Positions 48,536 to 58,188 are shown, counted from the stretch's first letter. The stretch: DNA of 64,000 nucleotides from DASVRZ01 sp038228695 (GCA_038228695.1 JBBRPA010000008.1:1-64000); one strand, 5' to 3'. A program made the numbers and translations. The notes: generated from the letters alone by a model not told the origin.

Positions 48536-50026
48536 TTATTCGCCCGGTTTGAGGACGAGAAATGCGCTTCCTTTTTCCCGCTCCACAAAGAGAAGGGTGC
48601 CTTTGGTCGGGTTGCCTTTTTTCACAGCGTCGGCAAACGATTTCTCGTCGCGCACTGGTTGGGAGTTGACCTCCGTAATCACGTCGCCAATCACCAGACC
48701 CGCGGCGGCCGCTTCGCTGCCGGTTTCGACGTCAGTGACGATCAATCCGCCTTTGCTTTTTATTTTGCGGGCAGCAGCGAGTTCGGGAGTGATTTCTTGG
48801 ATCTCTAGCCCGAGCCCCGGCGATTGGCTCTGGGTGTCCTCGTCTTTCAGCGAATCGGTCGCCGGCGGTTCATCCGATTTGTCGGGCGCGTCCGGATCGG
48901 AGTCCGGGGTTACGTCGCCTAGGCGATTCGGGGAATTGAGGTTGGTTGGCATTTCCCCTGTTTTCACGGGAATGACCATTTCTCGGCCTTCGCGCCATAC
49001 GGCTAGTTGGACGGACTGGCCAATTTTTTTCTTCTGGACTTCGCGCTGGAGATCGACCGTTTCGTTAATGCTCACACCGTCCACTTTCAGGATCACATCG
49101 GAAGGGCGTAAATCACTCTGCAAGGCAGGTCCATCATCGGAAAGACTTTGCACGATCACGCCTCCTTTCAAACCTGGAAATTTTCGGTTAGGCTTTGAAA
49201 ATTCCTTGATCGATTGAATGCCCAGTCCGAGCCACGGACGCGAGATTTTTCCGCGGACGATGAGTTCCTCCCCGATTTTTCGCAGCATGTTCGAGGAAAT
49301 GGCGAACCCCAAACCCTTGTTGATGCCTTGAATGAGGGTATTCATACCCACCACGCGCCCGTCGAGGTCGAGGAGTGGGCCGCCGCTGTTTCCTGGGTTG
49401 ATCGACGCATCCGTTTGCAGGAAATCTTCAAACAACCCGCTCCAGCGCCAGTCGAGCAGGTTCTGGTTGCGTCCTTTACCGCTGATCACCCCGGTCGTGA
49501 ACGAATAGGTGAAATTGTAAGGTGCCCCGATTACGCAGGCGATCTGGCCGACCCGCACCGTATCGCTGTCGGCAAACTCCGGCACCGGCAAATCTTTCGC
49601 GTTGATCTTGATAACTGCCACTTCGGACATCGGATCGTTGCCGACGACCGTTGCCGGAAAGGAGCGACCGTCCTTCAATTTCACGGTCATTTTCGCCGTG
49701 GCATCGACCACGTGGCTGTTGGTGTAAATGTAGCCGTCCGCGCGGCAGACGATGCCCGAGCCCTCGCTCAATTCGGCTGGCGCTTGGGCGGGTTCGCTCT
49801 CTTGGTCGGAATTTCCCGGAGGCCGAAATAAATCCAGCGGCGACTGCGCTGTGGGGTCCGCTTTTTTTTCGATCTCGATGACCACGACCGAGGGAGAGAC
49901 TTTGTCGAAGACGCCCACATAGGCCTCATTTAACTGGCGCACCAGATCGCTCGGTCCCGCCGCTCTGGCCGGGATGGCGACCACTGCCAGCAGGCCCAAA
50001 GGAAGGAATAAATATCGTGAAAACAT
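48536..50026 (-). CDS. HtrA-like protease with two PDZ domains and an altered catalytic triad
   Basis: 496 aa from ATG 50026, chosen because it gives a clean signal peptide (MFSRYLFLPLGLLAVVAIPARA); ATGs at 50038 and 50059 are possible. The protease domain has His in TNSHVV and Ser in NPGNSGGPL, but where the triad Asp is expected (compare VTDLAVLKI in the gene at 42547) it has MSEVAVIKI, so Asp is replaced by Glu. PDZ1 spans about 270-360; an acidic Ser/Asp/Pro linker (about 375-415) leads to PDZ2. It may be a slow protease or a chaperone-like paralogue. About 30 percent-level similarity to the first HtrA is apparent by eye. Confidence 0.88.
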   Translation of the reverse strand: MFSRYLFLPLGLLAVVAIPARAAGPSDLVRQLNEAYVGVFDKVSPSVVVIEIEKKADPTAQSPLDLFRPPGNSDQESEPAQAPAELSEGSGIVCRADGYIYTNSHVVDATAKMTVKLKDGRSFPATVVGNDPMSEVAVIKINAKDLPVPEFADSDTVRVGQIACVIGAPYNFTYSFTTGVISGKGRNQNLLDWRWSGLFEDFLQTDASINPGNSGGPLLDLDGRVVGMNTLIQGINKGLGFAISSNMLRKIGEELIVRGKISRPWLGLGIQSIKEFSKPNRKFPGLKGGVIVQSLSDDGPALQSDLRPSDVILKVDGVSINETVDLQREVQKKKIGQSVQLAVWREGREMVIPVKTGEMPTNLNSPNRLGDVTPDSDPDAPDKSDEPPATDSLKDEDTQSQSPGLGLEIQEITPELAAARKIKSKGGLIVTDVETGSEAAAAGLVIGDVITEVNSQPVRDEKSFADAVKKGNPTKGTLLFVEREKGSAFLVLKPGE

Positions 50027-50137
50027 GTTTGCCTGCATCGCAGACCGAAGAATCGTCAAAGTTGTTCAAAATGCAAATCCGCAACCCGGCCCCGAAACGA
50101 TATTTTCGGCACAGAGAGACGCTGCGTGGAACGCAGT

Positions 50138-50165
50138 TTGACAATCGGGCAAGGTCCTCTAATTT
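50138..50165 (+). promoter_or_regulatory. putative promoter of the kamA-like gene
   Basis: TTGACA (50138-50143) and TAATTT (50160-50165), spacer 16. A small hairpin CTGCGT/ACGCAG (50122-50136) lies just upstream. The position, 13 bases before the start codon, would give a very short leader. Confidence 0.4.
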
Positions 50166-50177
50166 GCAGCTAATTCG

Positions 50178-51407
50178 ATGAATATAGAACAAACGGTCGC
50201 CTCACAAGAGGTCCTGCCGGAAAAGAAATTTGTCTCCCTCGCCCCCGGTTATTGGCCGGAGGCGTCTCCCGAACAGTGGAACGACTGGAAATGGCAGCTC
50301 AAAAACCGCGTCACGACTCTCGCGCAACTCGAGAAACATCTCGTCCTTTCCAGTGAGGAGCGCGCCGGAGTGCTTCTCGCTGGCACCAAGCTCGCCCTCG
50401 CGGTGACCCCGCATTATTTCAACCTGATCGAGCGCGATAACCCGGAGTGCCCCATCCGCCGCCAAGTCATCCCCCGCGTCGAGGAAAGCTGGACCTCGCC
50501 TTACGACATGGCCGATCCCTGCGGAGAAGACAGTCACATGCCCGTTCCCGGGCTCGTCCATCGCTATCCCGACCGCGTCCTCTTTTTGGTCACCGATCGG
50601 TGCGCCGCCTACTGCCGCTATTGCACTCGCGCCCGCGTGGTCAGCGGTGTGGGCGAACAGGAACTCCACACCGACTTCGAACAAGCCTTCGCCTACCTCG
50701 AAAAACACACCGAAGTCCGCGACGTCCTCCTCTCGGGCGGCGATGCCTTGCTCTTTTCCGACGACAAACTCGAATACCTCCTCAGCCGCCTGCGGAAAAT
50801 CGAGCACATCGAATTCCTCCGCATCGGCAGTCGCGTCCCCATCTTCCTCCCGCAGCGCATCACCCCCAAGCTCTGTCAGATGCTCCAAAAATATCACCCG
50901 CTCTGGGTCAGCATCCACACCAACCACCCTCGCGAACTCACCACCGAAGTCCGCGCCGGTCTTGAAATGATGGCCAACCACGGCATCCCCTTGGGCAACC
51001 AGAGCGTGCTGCTGAAAGGCGTCAACGACACGCTGCCCGTCATGAAAGCGCTCGTCCACAAGTTGCTCATGTGCCGTGTCCGACCCTACTACATTTACCA
51101 GTGCGACCTCATCAACGGCTCCTCGCACCTCCGCACCTCCGTCGCGAAAGGTGTTGAGATCATTGAGGGCTTGCGCGGACACACCACCGGCTATGCCGTT
51201 CCGCAATTCGTCATCGACGCTCCCGGCGGCGGCGGCAAAGTGCCGATTAATCCCGGCTATGTCCTGCATCACGACCACGAGCGCATCGTCATTCGCAATT
51301 ACGAAGGCGAAATTTTTGAGTATCCCGAAGTGCCGGATTCAGCGCATGGCCAGCCCGTCCCGCCCGTCCGCGAGCGGAAATATTACGAGGAATATCTCTA
51401 CAGCTAA
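50178..51407 (+). CDS. KamA family radical SAM protein (lysine 2,3-aminomutase-like)
   Basis: 409 aa. The radical SAM cluster motif CAAYCRYC (CxxxCxxC) is near residue 145; VLLSGGDAL is the SAM-binding GGD segment; FVIDAPGGGGKVPINPGYV near 335 contains the PLP and substrate region of lysine aminomutases. Such enzymes convert L-lysine to beta-lysine or serve as the EpmB-type modifier of elongation factor P. The length is near the 416 of clostridial KamA and longer than EpmB (about 340), and no efp or acetyltransferase (ablB) is adjacent, so I cannot choose. Codons are strongly C-ending, like ahcY. Confidence 0.88.
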   Translation: MNIEQTVASQEVLPEKKFVSLAPGYWPEASPEQWNDWKWQLKNRVTTLAQLEKHLVLSSEERAGVLLAGTKLALAVTPHYFNLIERDNPECPIRRQVIPRVEESWTSPYDMADPCGEDSHMPVPGLVHRYPDRVLFLVTDRCAAYCRYCTRARVVSGVGEQELHTDFEQAFAYLEKHTEVRDVLLSGGDALLFSDDKLEYLLSRLRKIEHIEFLRIGSRVPIFLPQRITPKLCQMLQKYHPLWVSIHTNHPRELTTEVRAGLEMMANHGIPLGNQSVLLKGVNDTLPVMKALVHKLLMCRVRPYYIYQCDLINGSSHLRTSVAKGVEIIEGLRGHTTGYAVPQFVIDAPGGGGKVPINPGYVLHHDHERIVIRNYEGEIFEYPEVPDSAHGQPVPPVRERKYYEEYLYS

Positions 51408-51651
51408 CGGCTGCCCCTGCGGAAGTCAGTTGATTGGATCACGGAGGGGGGCAGATCTCTCTGGTTTCGTCGGTGGAAGGGGCGTGCCGCCAAAATCGCA
51501 GAAATTTATCTTGTCAGCGCCGGGGAATTTGTCGTTAATGCGGATTCTGTTTCGCTGGTTTGCATGCGCTGGGAAATTTAGAGCCAGTGCGTGGGTTTCA
51601 CCGAAACAGCTTCACCGCCTGTTTCTTTTTGACCCGCCAACTATCCACACC

Positions 51652-53562
51652 ATGAGTAAATACCCGCAGAAGGCCACGTTTATTGTAGGAACTTTTGGCT
51701 TGGTTTTCTTCTTTTTCCTCGCCTCGGGCGGATCGGTTCAGGCGGGAAAAATTTACGCGCTCAGCACCTCGTCCTTCGACACTTCCGGTGAGGGCTCTAC
51801 CGAGACAGTGGACATGGACGTCGAGGGCACGCTCGATTGGGCGATACCCGCAACGGGCATCCGGAAAAACGTGGGTGAGGTGGGTAATTTCAAAATCCGC
51901 GCCGCCGACCCGTCCTACCCATTTAGCTTCAGCCTGCTCGAATTTCTTTTTGGCGACATCCAGGGCAGTGGAAATGCTCCGGATTTTGCATCCAATCGCT
52001 ATACGGGAGCATCCGGAGTTCAATTTCGTTTTCCCGAAACAGTGCGTCTGAGCACTAACTTGTTCGTGGCTTCGCCGACCAATGTAAACAACGTCAACGT
52101 TTACGACCGAACTGGCACACAGGGTTCCTCGCAAATCGTCGAAAATCAGTCGATATTCGTCGCACCCACTGGCTATAGTTTTGCGGTTGAGGCCGCACCC
52201 ACCGAGTTGCGCACGATCAACGTTTACCTCGGGGCCTATTACGTCGCCTATCGGGTAGAATTCTCGTGGGATGGATTTAACTCGATTGATCAAACGATCG
52301 AAAGCAATAACCCGCTCAATAGCCCAAGTCGGCAGGTTTCCCAAAAAATTAGTGTTGATTACCGAGGCTCTTTTGACGGTGAATTTCTCTCGATTCGGGT
52401 GATCCCCGACACATCGATTTTTCAGATTCTACCGAGCGCTTACTACCTGCATGGAGCGGCCATCACCATGTCGACTCTCTCCTTGGTCGGACCAGAAGGA
52501 CCGCAAGGTCCGGCCGGACCGATAGGAGATACTGGACCGATTGGCGATACGGGGCCCCAAGGGCTGGAAGGGCCTGCGGGAACCCCTGGCGAACAAGGTC
52601 CAGCAGGACCGATTGGCGATACAGGACCTCAAGGAAGTCCGGGCGAACCCGGGTTGGATGGTCCGATTGGTCCAACCGGCAGCACTGGTCCGGTAGGGCC
52701 GATTGGAGATAGTGGGCCCCAAGGGCTGGAAGGGCCTGCGGGAACGCCTGGCGAGCAAGGTCCGGCAGGACCGATTGGCGATACAGGACCTCAAGGAAAT
52801 CCGGGCGAACCCGGGTTGGATGGCCCGATCGGTCCAACCGGCAGCACCGGCCCTGAAGGTCCGGCAGGTCCGGCAGGTCCGACAGGAGATGTTGGCCCCC
52901 AAGGAAATTCCGGCGATCCCGGGTTGGATGGTCTGCCAGGTGTGACTGGACCGCAAGGAAACCCAGGTCCACAAGGCTCGGCGGGTCCGACGGGTGCGCA
53001 AGGCACCCAAGGTCCAGCAGGCCAGACGGGTGCGCAAGGCACCCAAGGTCCAGCAGGCCAGACGGGTAGCACCGGCGCACAGGGTCCAGCAGGCCAGACG
53101 GGCAGCACCGGCGCACAGGGTCCAGCAGGGCAGACGGGCAGCACCGGCGCACAAGGTCCAGTAGGTTTGACTGGCAGCACTGGCGCACAGGGTCCAGCAG
53201 GTTTGACTGGCAGCACTGGCAGCACTGGCGCACAGGGTCCAGCAGGCCAGATGGGCAGTATTGGCGCACAAGGTCCAGCAGGACCGATGGGCAGTAGCGG
53301 TGCAGAGGGTCCAGCAGGGCCGATGGGCGACACTGGTCCGCAAGGTCCGATTGGGCCACAAGGTTCTTCGGGGTTGGACGGAGCTGTCGGCCCGCAGGGA
53401 GCCACCGGCGATGGACTGATCTGCGGGGCCGTATTGTTGCTCGACATCAATTGTCCCCCTCCAGCTGGTTACACCTTTATCGGCTCGCAGGATGCCACTT
53501 TCCGGGCACCCAACGGGCGAACTGGTAAAATTAAGTGGAAGATTTACCGGAAGAACCAATAA
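51652..53562 (+). CDS. collagen-like surface protein 1
   Basis: 636 aa. I start at ATG 51652, which gives a signal peptide (about 1-31, GLVFFFFLASGGSVQAG); the open frame upstream overlaps kamA. Residues about 32-279 form a non-repetitive N-terminal domain (GTLDWAIPA; YKIRA-like FKIRA). About 280-587 are roughly 100 Gly-X-Y triplets, mostly GPx with GPIGDTGPQG, GEPGLDGPIGPTG and later GAQGPAGQTGST blocks. The last 48 residues (LLLDINCPPPAGYTFIG to the end) form a small C-terminal domain. It likely forms a surface triple helix with the end domains trimerising or anchoring it. The next gene is a paralogue. Confidence 0.9.
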   Translation: MSKYPQKATFIVGTFGLVFFFFLASGGSVQAGKIYALSTSSFDTSGEGSTETVDMDVEGTLDWAIPATGIRKNVGEVGNFKIRAADPSYPFSFSLLEFLFGDIQGSGNAPDFASNRYTGASGVQFRFPETVRLSTNLFVASPTNVNNVNVYDRTGTQGSSQIVENQSIFVAPTGYSFAVEAAPTELRTINVYLGAYYVAYRVEFSWDGFNSIDQTIESNNPLNSPSRQVSQKISVDYRGSFDGEFLSIRVIPDTSIFQILPSAYYLHGAAITMSTLSLVGPEGPQGPAGPIGDTGPIGDTGPQGLEGPAGTPGEQGPAGPIGDTGPQGSPGEPGLDGPIGPTGSTGPVGPIGDSGPQGLEGPAGTPGEQGPAGPIGDTGPQGNPGEPGLDGPIGPTGSTGPEGPAGPAGPTGDVGPQGNSGDPGLDGLPGVTGPQGNPGPQGSAGPTGAQGTQGPAGQTGAQGTQGPAGQTGSTGAQGPAGQTGSTGAQGPAGQTGSTGAQGPVGLTGSTGAQGPAGLTGSTGSTGAQGPAGQMGSIGAQGPAGPMGSSGAEGPAGPMGDTGPQGPIGPQGSSGLDGAVGPQGATGDGLICGAVLLLDINCPPPAGYTFIGSQDATFRAPNGRTGKIKWKIYRKNQ

Positions 53563-53657
53563 ACGCCCCGTCCCGAAAGCTCTCCTCATAACCTGAACGG
53601 AGGCTCGCAATCGTCCCGGTGCTCGTTCCGAACAAGATTTTCTTTTTCTACCCACTC

Positions 53658-56276
53658 ATGATGGCCCGTAACAGACTCCGAATTTTAGTCCGATCCCTCG
53701 GGGTCGTTTTTTTAGTCGTCGCAACGGGGGTGCAGATGCATCAAGCTTCAGCGTTTGCGGCTCAGCCGACAGCGCCGGTATTTCAGCCGGGAGCCATCTA
53801 CAGTTTCTCCACCGAATTCATCGCTCCTGACGACTTGTCGCCGCGAATCGTCAATCTGGACGCAGTCGGCACACTCGACTGGGCCATCCCGGCTAACGCA
53901 GTTCGGAAGCAGATAACCAATTCTGCCGACTACAAAATCCGCGCCATCGACGCGAACGAACCTCAAACGACTGATGCCTTCCGCTTTGCCAATAATAATG
54001 GCGACGGGCCTGTGGATGCGTTCGTCGCCAACCGGGCAGCGGGCGCTCTCGGTTTGCTGTTTTCCTTCGTCAATGCACTCGATCTCAACGGCCCAGCGCC
54101 AATTCTTATTTCCAGTAATCCGGATCGGACTGGTCAGCAAGAAATCGACAAAGCGCCCAATGGAAATGGCTACAGCTTCGCGGTGGAAGCCAATCCTACT
54201 GCCCTGCGAATCCTTCGCATTTATTTGGGAGCCTATTTAACACCTTACACGGTTGAGTTGTCGTGGGACCATTTTTCCACCATCTCTTACAGCTACAACG
54301 GGCCAGAATTTTTCCCGCCGAGCAACTCAGAAACATCGCGAAACGACGATGGCACACAAATCATTTCGGTCGAATTTCGGGGTAGTGACGTTGGCCAATA
54401 TTTATCGGTCCGAGTAGTTCCGTATAGTGGCTACCCTTTTTACGGTAATACGGGTGCTTTGCTGCAAGGTGCCGCCATCGCGCTCAGCGAAGTTCCTTTA
54501 ATTGGCCCGGTTGGGCCCACGGGTCCCACTGGCCCGCAAGGTCTGGTCGGCCTGACCGGTGAAACCGGCCCGCAAGGAAACCCCGGCGACCCAGGTTTTG
54601 TCGGCCCGACCGGTGATACCGGCCCGCAAGGAAACCCAGGTGCGCAAGGCTTGGCGGGACCGACGGGAGCCACAGGATTAACCGGTCCTCGTGGCATTAC
54701 TGGAAACACAGGATCGACTGGGTTGACTGGAGCCGTGGGCGCGACTGGAAACGCAGGATCGACTGGGTTGACTGGAGCCGTGGGTGCGACTGGAAACACG
54801 GGTTTGACGGGATTAGCGGGAGCGACTGGCGCGACTGGGAACACGGGGTTGACGGGGTTGACTGGGTTGACTGGGTTGACTGGAGCGACAGGTCCGACAG
54901 GCGTTTCGGGCGCGACCGGGAATACCGGACTGACTGGTTCGACGGGAGCTCTAGGAGCTCTAGGAGCGACTGGTGCGAACGGAGCTACCGGAGCTAGCGG
55001 AAACACGGGTTCGGTCGGAGCTACTGGAAACACAGGTTTGACTGGATTAGCGGGAGCAACTGGCGCGACTGGGAACACAGGCTCGACAGGTTTAACAGGC
55101 GCGACTGGTGCCACCGGTAAAACGGGAACGACCGGATCAACTGGCGCCATGGGTGACACCGGACTAATTGGATCGACAGGAGCAACAGGATTGGCCGGAG
55201 CTACCGGAAACACAGGTTTGACTGGATTAGCGGGAGCAACTGGCGCGACTGGGAACACAGGGTTGACGGGGTCAGCCGGAGCGACTGGAAACACAGGCTC
55301 GACAGGTTTAATAGGCTCGACTGGTGTAACGGGCAAAACGGGAGCGACTGGATCGACGGGCACAACGGGAAGCACCGGAATTGCTGGAGCTACCGGCGTG
55401 ACCGGAGCAATGGGAGACACGGGCTTAACGGGCTTAACGGGATCAACTGGACCGATTGGCGCGACTGGAAATACAGGCTTAGCCGGAGCTACGGGATTTA
55501 CGGGAGCAACCGGAGTCACCGGTCCAACCGGTAAAACGGGAAGCACCGGAATTACTGGAGCTACCGGCGTGACCGGAGCAATTGGAAACACCGGACTAAC
55601 GGGATCGACTGGACCGGTCGGTGCGACTGGAAATACAGGCTTAACCGGAGCCACGGGATTCACGGGAACAACCGGAGTCACGGGTCCAACCGGTAAAACG
55701 GGAAGCATCGGAATTGCTGGTGCTACGGGCACGACCGGAGCAATGGGAGACACGGGCTTAACGGGATCAACTGGACCGATTGGCGCGACTGGAAACACAG
55801 GCTTAGCCGGAGCAACCGGAGCCACTGGTTCGACCGGAAGAACGGGAGCCACAGGTGTGACGGGAACGACTGGCACAAAGGGTGATGTCGGGCTGACCGG
55901 CCCGACAGGTTCTACCGGTGCAAACGGGGTTACGGGCTCAATCGGCTCCACGGGCCCGACTGGGAAAACGGGCTTTACTGGCCCCACTGGCACAATCGGA
56001 TCTACCGGAGCGACCGGTGCAAAGGGTGACACGGGCCTTCAAGGTCTGACCGGGGAAAGCGGTCCCGAAGGCCCTACGGGCGAAGTCGGACCGCAGGGCC
56101 CGATTGGTTTCACGGGTCCGATTGGTTTCGGCTTTACCAAAGGCTCTGTCGTTGCGGTCGATATTACCTGTCCCGCGCCGGAAGGTTTTACCTATCTCGG
56201 CACGATCACTCAGACCTTCAAGACATCTAACGGGCGCATTGGCACCATTCGACTCAAGCTCTACAAGAAAAACTAA
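53658..56276 (+). CDS. collagen-like surface protein 2
   Basis: 872 aa from ATG 53658. Signal peptide about 1-35. The N-terminal domain (about 36-280) shares GTLDWAIPANAVRK, YKIRA, SFAVEANPTALR and LGAYLTPYTVELSWD with protein 1. Residues about 281-826 are about 180 Gly-X-Y triplets, at first GPTGPTGPQG but then almost entirely GxTGxTG (GATGNTGLTG), Thr-rich like Bacillus BclA and prone to glycosylation. The C-terminal 45 residues (VAVDITCPAPEGFTYLG) match protein 1. The start lies 95 bases after the first gene, so tandem duplication with divergence of the stalk is likely. Repeats make length variation by slippage probable. Confidence 0.9.
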   Translation: MMARNRLRILVRSLGVVFLVVATGVQMHQASAFAAQPTAPVFQPGAIYSFSTEFIAPDDLSPRIVNLDAVGTLDWAIPANAVRKQITNSADYKIRAIDANEPQTTDAFRFANNNGDGPVDAFVANRAAGALGLLFSFVNALDLNGPAPILISSNPDRTGQQEIDKAPNGNGYSFAVEANPTALRILRIYLGAYLTPYTVELSWDHFSTISYSYNGPEFFPPSNSETSRNDDGTQIISVEFRGSDVGQYLSVRVVPYSGYPFYGNTGALLQGAAIALSEVPLIGPVGPTGPTGPQGLVGLTGETGPQGNPGDPGFVGPTGDTGPQGNPGAQGLAGPTGATGLTGPRGITGNTGSTGLTGAVGATGNAGSTGLTGAVGATGNTGLTGLAGATGATGNTGLTGLTGLTGLTGATGPTGVSGATGNTGLTGSTGALGALGATGANGATGASGNTGSVGATGNTGLTGLAGATGATGNTGSTGLTGATGATGKTGTTGSTGAMGDTGLIGSTGATGLAGATGNTGLTGLAGATGATGNTGLTGSAGATGNTGSTGLIGSTGVTGKTGATGSTGTTGSTGIAGATGVTGAMGDTGLTGLTGSTGPIGATGNTGLAGATGFTGATGVTGPTGKTGSTGITGATGVTGAIGNTGLTGSTGPVGATGNTGLTGATGFTGTTGVTGPTGKTGSIGIAGATGTTGAMGDTGLTGSTGPIGATGNTGLAGATGATGSTGRTGATGVTGTTGTKGDVGLTGPTGSTGANGVTGSIGSTGPTGKTGFTGPTGTIGSTGATGAKGDTGLQGLTGESGPEGPTGEVGPQGPIGFTGPIGFGFTKGSVVAVDITCPAPEGFTYLGTITQTFKTSNGRIGTIRLKLYKKN

Positions 56277-56297
56277 TGACCGCTCGGGGCGGCCCGA

Positions 56298-57311
56298 TCA
56301 GGCTTTTCCCACGGCCCGGAGGAACGGAGCCAACTCCGACGGGAGCCCAGCGAAACCGCTCAGATCGAGCTGTTGCTGCCCATCGCTCAAGGCCTCGGCC
56401 GGGTTCGGATGCACCTCGATGATTAATCCATCCGCTCCGAGCGCGACCGCGCCGCGGCAGAGAATTTTCACGAGATCGGCGCGTCCGGCTCCCTGGCTCG
56501 GATCCACGATGACGGGGAGGTGGGATTCCTTTTTGCAAATGGCGATCGCGCTCAGGTCGAGCGTGTTGCGGGTGTAGGTTTCAAAGGTGCGAATGCCGCG
56601 TTCGCAGAGCATTACATTCGGATTGCCATGGGCAAGAATGTATTCAGCAGCCATCAGCCATTCTTCGATTCGTTCGCTCATCCCGCGTTTTAGCAGGATC
56701 GGTTTGCCGGTTTTGGCAGCAGCAATCAGCAGGGCAAAATTTTGCGCGTTGCGCGCTCCGATTTGCAGGATGTCGGCGGTTTCAGCGACAGCTTCGGCAT
56801 CGAATTCGCTCAGGAGTTCGGTGACGATTTTCAATCCCGTCTCTTTTTTCGCGAGAGCGAGGAGGCGTAATCCCTCTTTGCCGAGCCCTTGGAATTCGTA
56901 GGGAGAGGTGCGCGGCTTGTAAGCGCCCCCGCGCAGAATGGTGGCTCCGGCGGCTTTGACCGCGTGGGCGGTATCGAGAAGCTGCTTCTCGCTTTCCACG
57001 CTGCAAGGTCCGGCCATCATGACAAAATGTCCGCCGCCGACTTTCACGCCGTCCACATCGACAATCGTATCGGCCGGATGGGATTCGCGGCTGACAAGTT
57101 TGTAGCGCTTTTGGACGCGAACAACTCGTTCGACGCAGGGCAGTGCGGTGAGGGATTCCAGCGAGTTATGCGTGGTTTCATCACCGACGGCTGCGACCAC
57201 GGTCTGGTTGGTGCCGTGGATGGGGCTGGGGACGTAACCGAGTTTTTCGATTTCGGAAATAACGAAGTCAACTTCGGCGCGAGGCGTGTGGGGTTTGAGA
57301 ATGACGATCAT
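56298..57311 (-). CDS. aroF: 3-deoxy-7-phosphoheptulonate synthase (DAHP synthase)
   Basis: 337 aa from ATG 57311 (MIVILKPH), the usual start of the class I-beta form. Residues 1 to about 70 are a ferredoxin-like regulatory domain; the rest is the TIM barrel: MAGPCSVES near residue 100, LRGGAYKPRTSPY near 128, KRGMS near 205 and DPSQGAGRADLV near 268. It condenses PEP and erythrose-4-phosphate at the entry to the shikimate pathway. It ends 20 bases from the convergent collagen gene. Third in a fumC-trpA-aroF run but separated from trpA by a likely terminator. Confidence 0.95.
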   Translation of the reverse strand: MIVILKPHTPRAEVDFVISEIEKLGYVPSPIHGTNQTVVAAVGDETTHNSLESLTALPCVERVVRVQKRYKLVSRESHPADTIVDVDGVKVGGGHFVMMAGPCSVESEKQLLDTAHAVKAAGATILRGGAYKPRTSPYEFQGLGKEGLRLLALAKKETGLKIVTELLSEFDAEAVAETADILQIGARNAQNFALLIAAAKTGKPILLKRGMSERIEEWLMAAEYILAHGNPNVMLCERGIRTFETYTRNTLDLSAIAICKKESHLPVIVDPSQGAGRADLVKILCRGAVALGADGLIIEVHPNPAEALSDGQQQLDLSGFAGLPSELAPFLRAVGKA

Positions 57312-57360
57312 GGGCAAAATGCGGGGTGGAAGACGTAACACAGTTCCACCAGAGATGGGA

Positions 57361-57386
57361 AGAAAAAGAGACCGGGATTTCCGGTC
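57361..57386 (-). terminator. probable terminator of trpA
   Basis: Read on the minus strand, GACCGG-AAATC-CCGGTC is followed by TCTTTTTCT. The stem overlaps the trpA stop codon. The short stem and imperfect T-run make partial read-through into aroF likely. Confidence 0.5.
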
Positions 57387-58188
57387 AGGCTTCGTGAGCG
57401 GCCTCCACGAGTGGACGAACGAAGGCGAAGATTTTTTCGCCAAGATCCGGATCGGTCGCGTATTCGAGGATGCGTTTGACGATCGCGCTGCCGACCACGA
57501 CCGCATCCCCAGCGGCGGCGACTTCGGCAGCTTGGGCCGGGTTCGAAACGCCAAAACCGATCGCGATCGGCAGCGTTGTAGTCGAGCGAATCAATGCGAC
57601 TCGCTCGGGCAGGGAGGTCGCAACGCTGCTTTGCTCGCCCGTGACGCCCTCGCGGGACACATAATAGATGAATCCGGAGCCGGCCGCGGTGATTTTCGCA
57701 ATGCGCGCCGCTGGAGTCGTCGGAGCGACTAACAAAATCCGCTGCAACCCGGTGGAATCGGCCAATTCCGCGCTGCGCAGCGCTTCGTCGGGAGGCAGGT
57801 CGAGCAGCAGCAACCCATCCACTCCTACTGCCGCCGCCTCCTCATGAAATTTCCGGAAACCATGATTCAGCACCGGATTGAGGTAGGAATAAATCACGAT
57901 TGGCAGCTCTGAGGTCTTGCGAAAATCCGCAATCAGCGCAAACAGCTTTGGAATGTTCGTTCCCGATTCGAGAGCGCGCTGGGCGCTGAGTTGGTTGGCA
58001 ATTCCGTCGGCCAACGGATCGGAAAACGGCAGGCCGATTTCGAGAATGTCCACCCCTGCGCGCTCGAGCGCATGCGCTACGACGAGGGTGCGTTCCAGAT
58101 CGGGGTCACCTCCGGTGATATAGGCGATGAAGCCTTTTTTCTTTTCCGTGCGGAGGCGTTTGAAAGTGTCGTCGATGCGGGTGCTCAC
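57385..58188 (-). CDS. trpA: tryptophan synthase alpha subunit
   Basis: 267 aa, normal length. Cleaves indole-3-glycerol phosphate to indole and glyceraldehyde-3-phosphate. Landmarks: the catalytic Glu in DILEIGLPFSDPLADG near residue 50, YITGGDPD near 23 with the usual TAGDP changed to TGGDP, the catalytic Asp in LLLLDLPPDE (near 130), and GFGVSNPAQ near 212. Its start overlaps the fumC stop (ATGA), so it is coupled to fumC; trpB is not in the window. Confidence 0.95.
   Translation of the reverse strand: MSTRIDDTFKRLRTEKKKGFIAYITGGDPDLERTLVVAHALERAGVDILEIGLPFSDPLADGIANQLSAQRALESGTNIPKLFALIADFRKTSELPIVIYSYLNPVLNHGFRKFHEEAAAVGVDGLLLLDLPPDEALRSAELADSTGLQRILLVAPTTPAARIAKITAAGSGFIYYVSREGVTGEQSSVATSLPERVALIRSTTTLPIAIGFGVSNPAQAAEVAAAGDAVVVGSAIVKRILEYATDPDLGEKIFAFVRPLVEAAHEA

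Noticed and set aside
50202..51278. 358-residue antisense ORF over the kamA-like gene
   Set aside because: The plus strand has the CxxxCxxC radical SAM protein. The long antisense frame results from the strongly C-ending codons of that gene.
52490..53410. Regular repeats as CRISPR or satellite DNA
   Set aside because: The 9-base and 27-base periodicity keeps the reading frame and encodes Gly-X-Y triplets.
54440..56032. 530-residue antisense ORF rich in Pro-Val-x
   Set aside because: It is the mirror of the Gly-X-Y repeats of collagen-like protein 2: GGN codons on one strand give NCC (Pro, Ala, Thr, Ser) on the other and stop codons are avoided automatically. The same applies to the antisense frames over 52429-53655.
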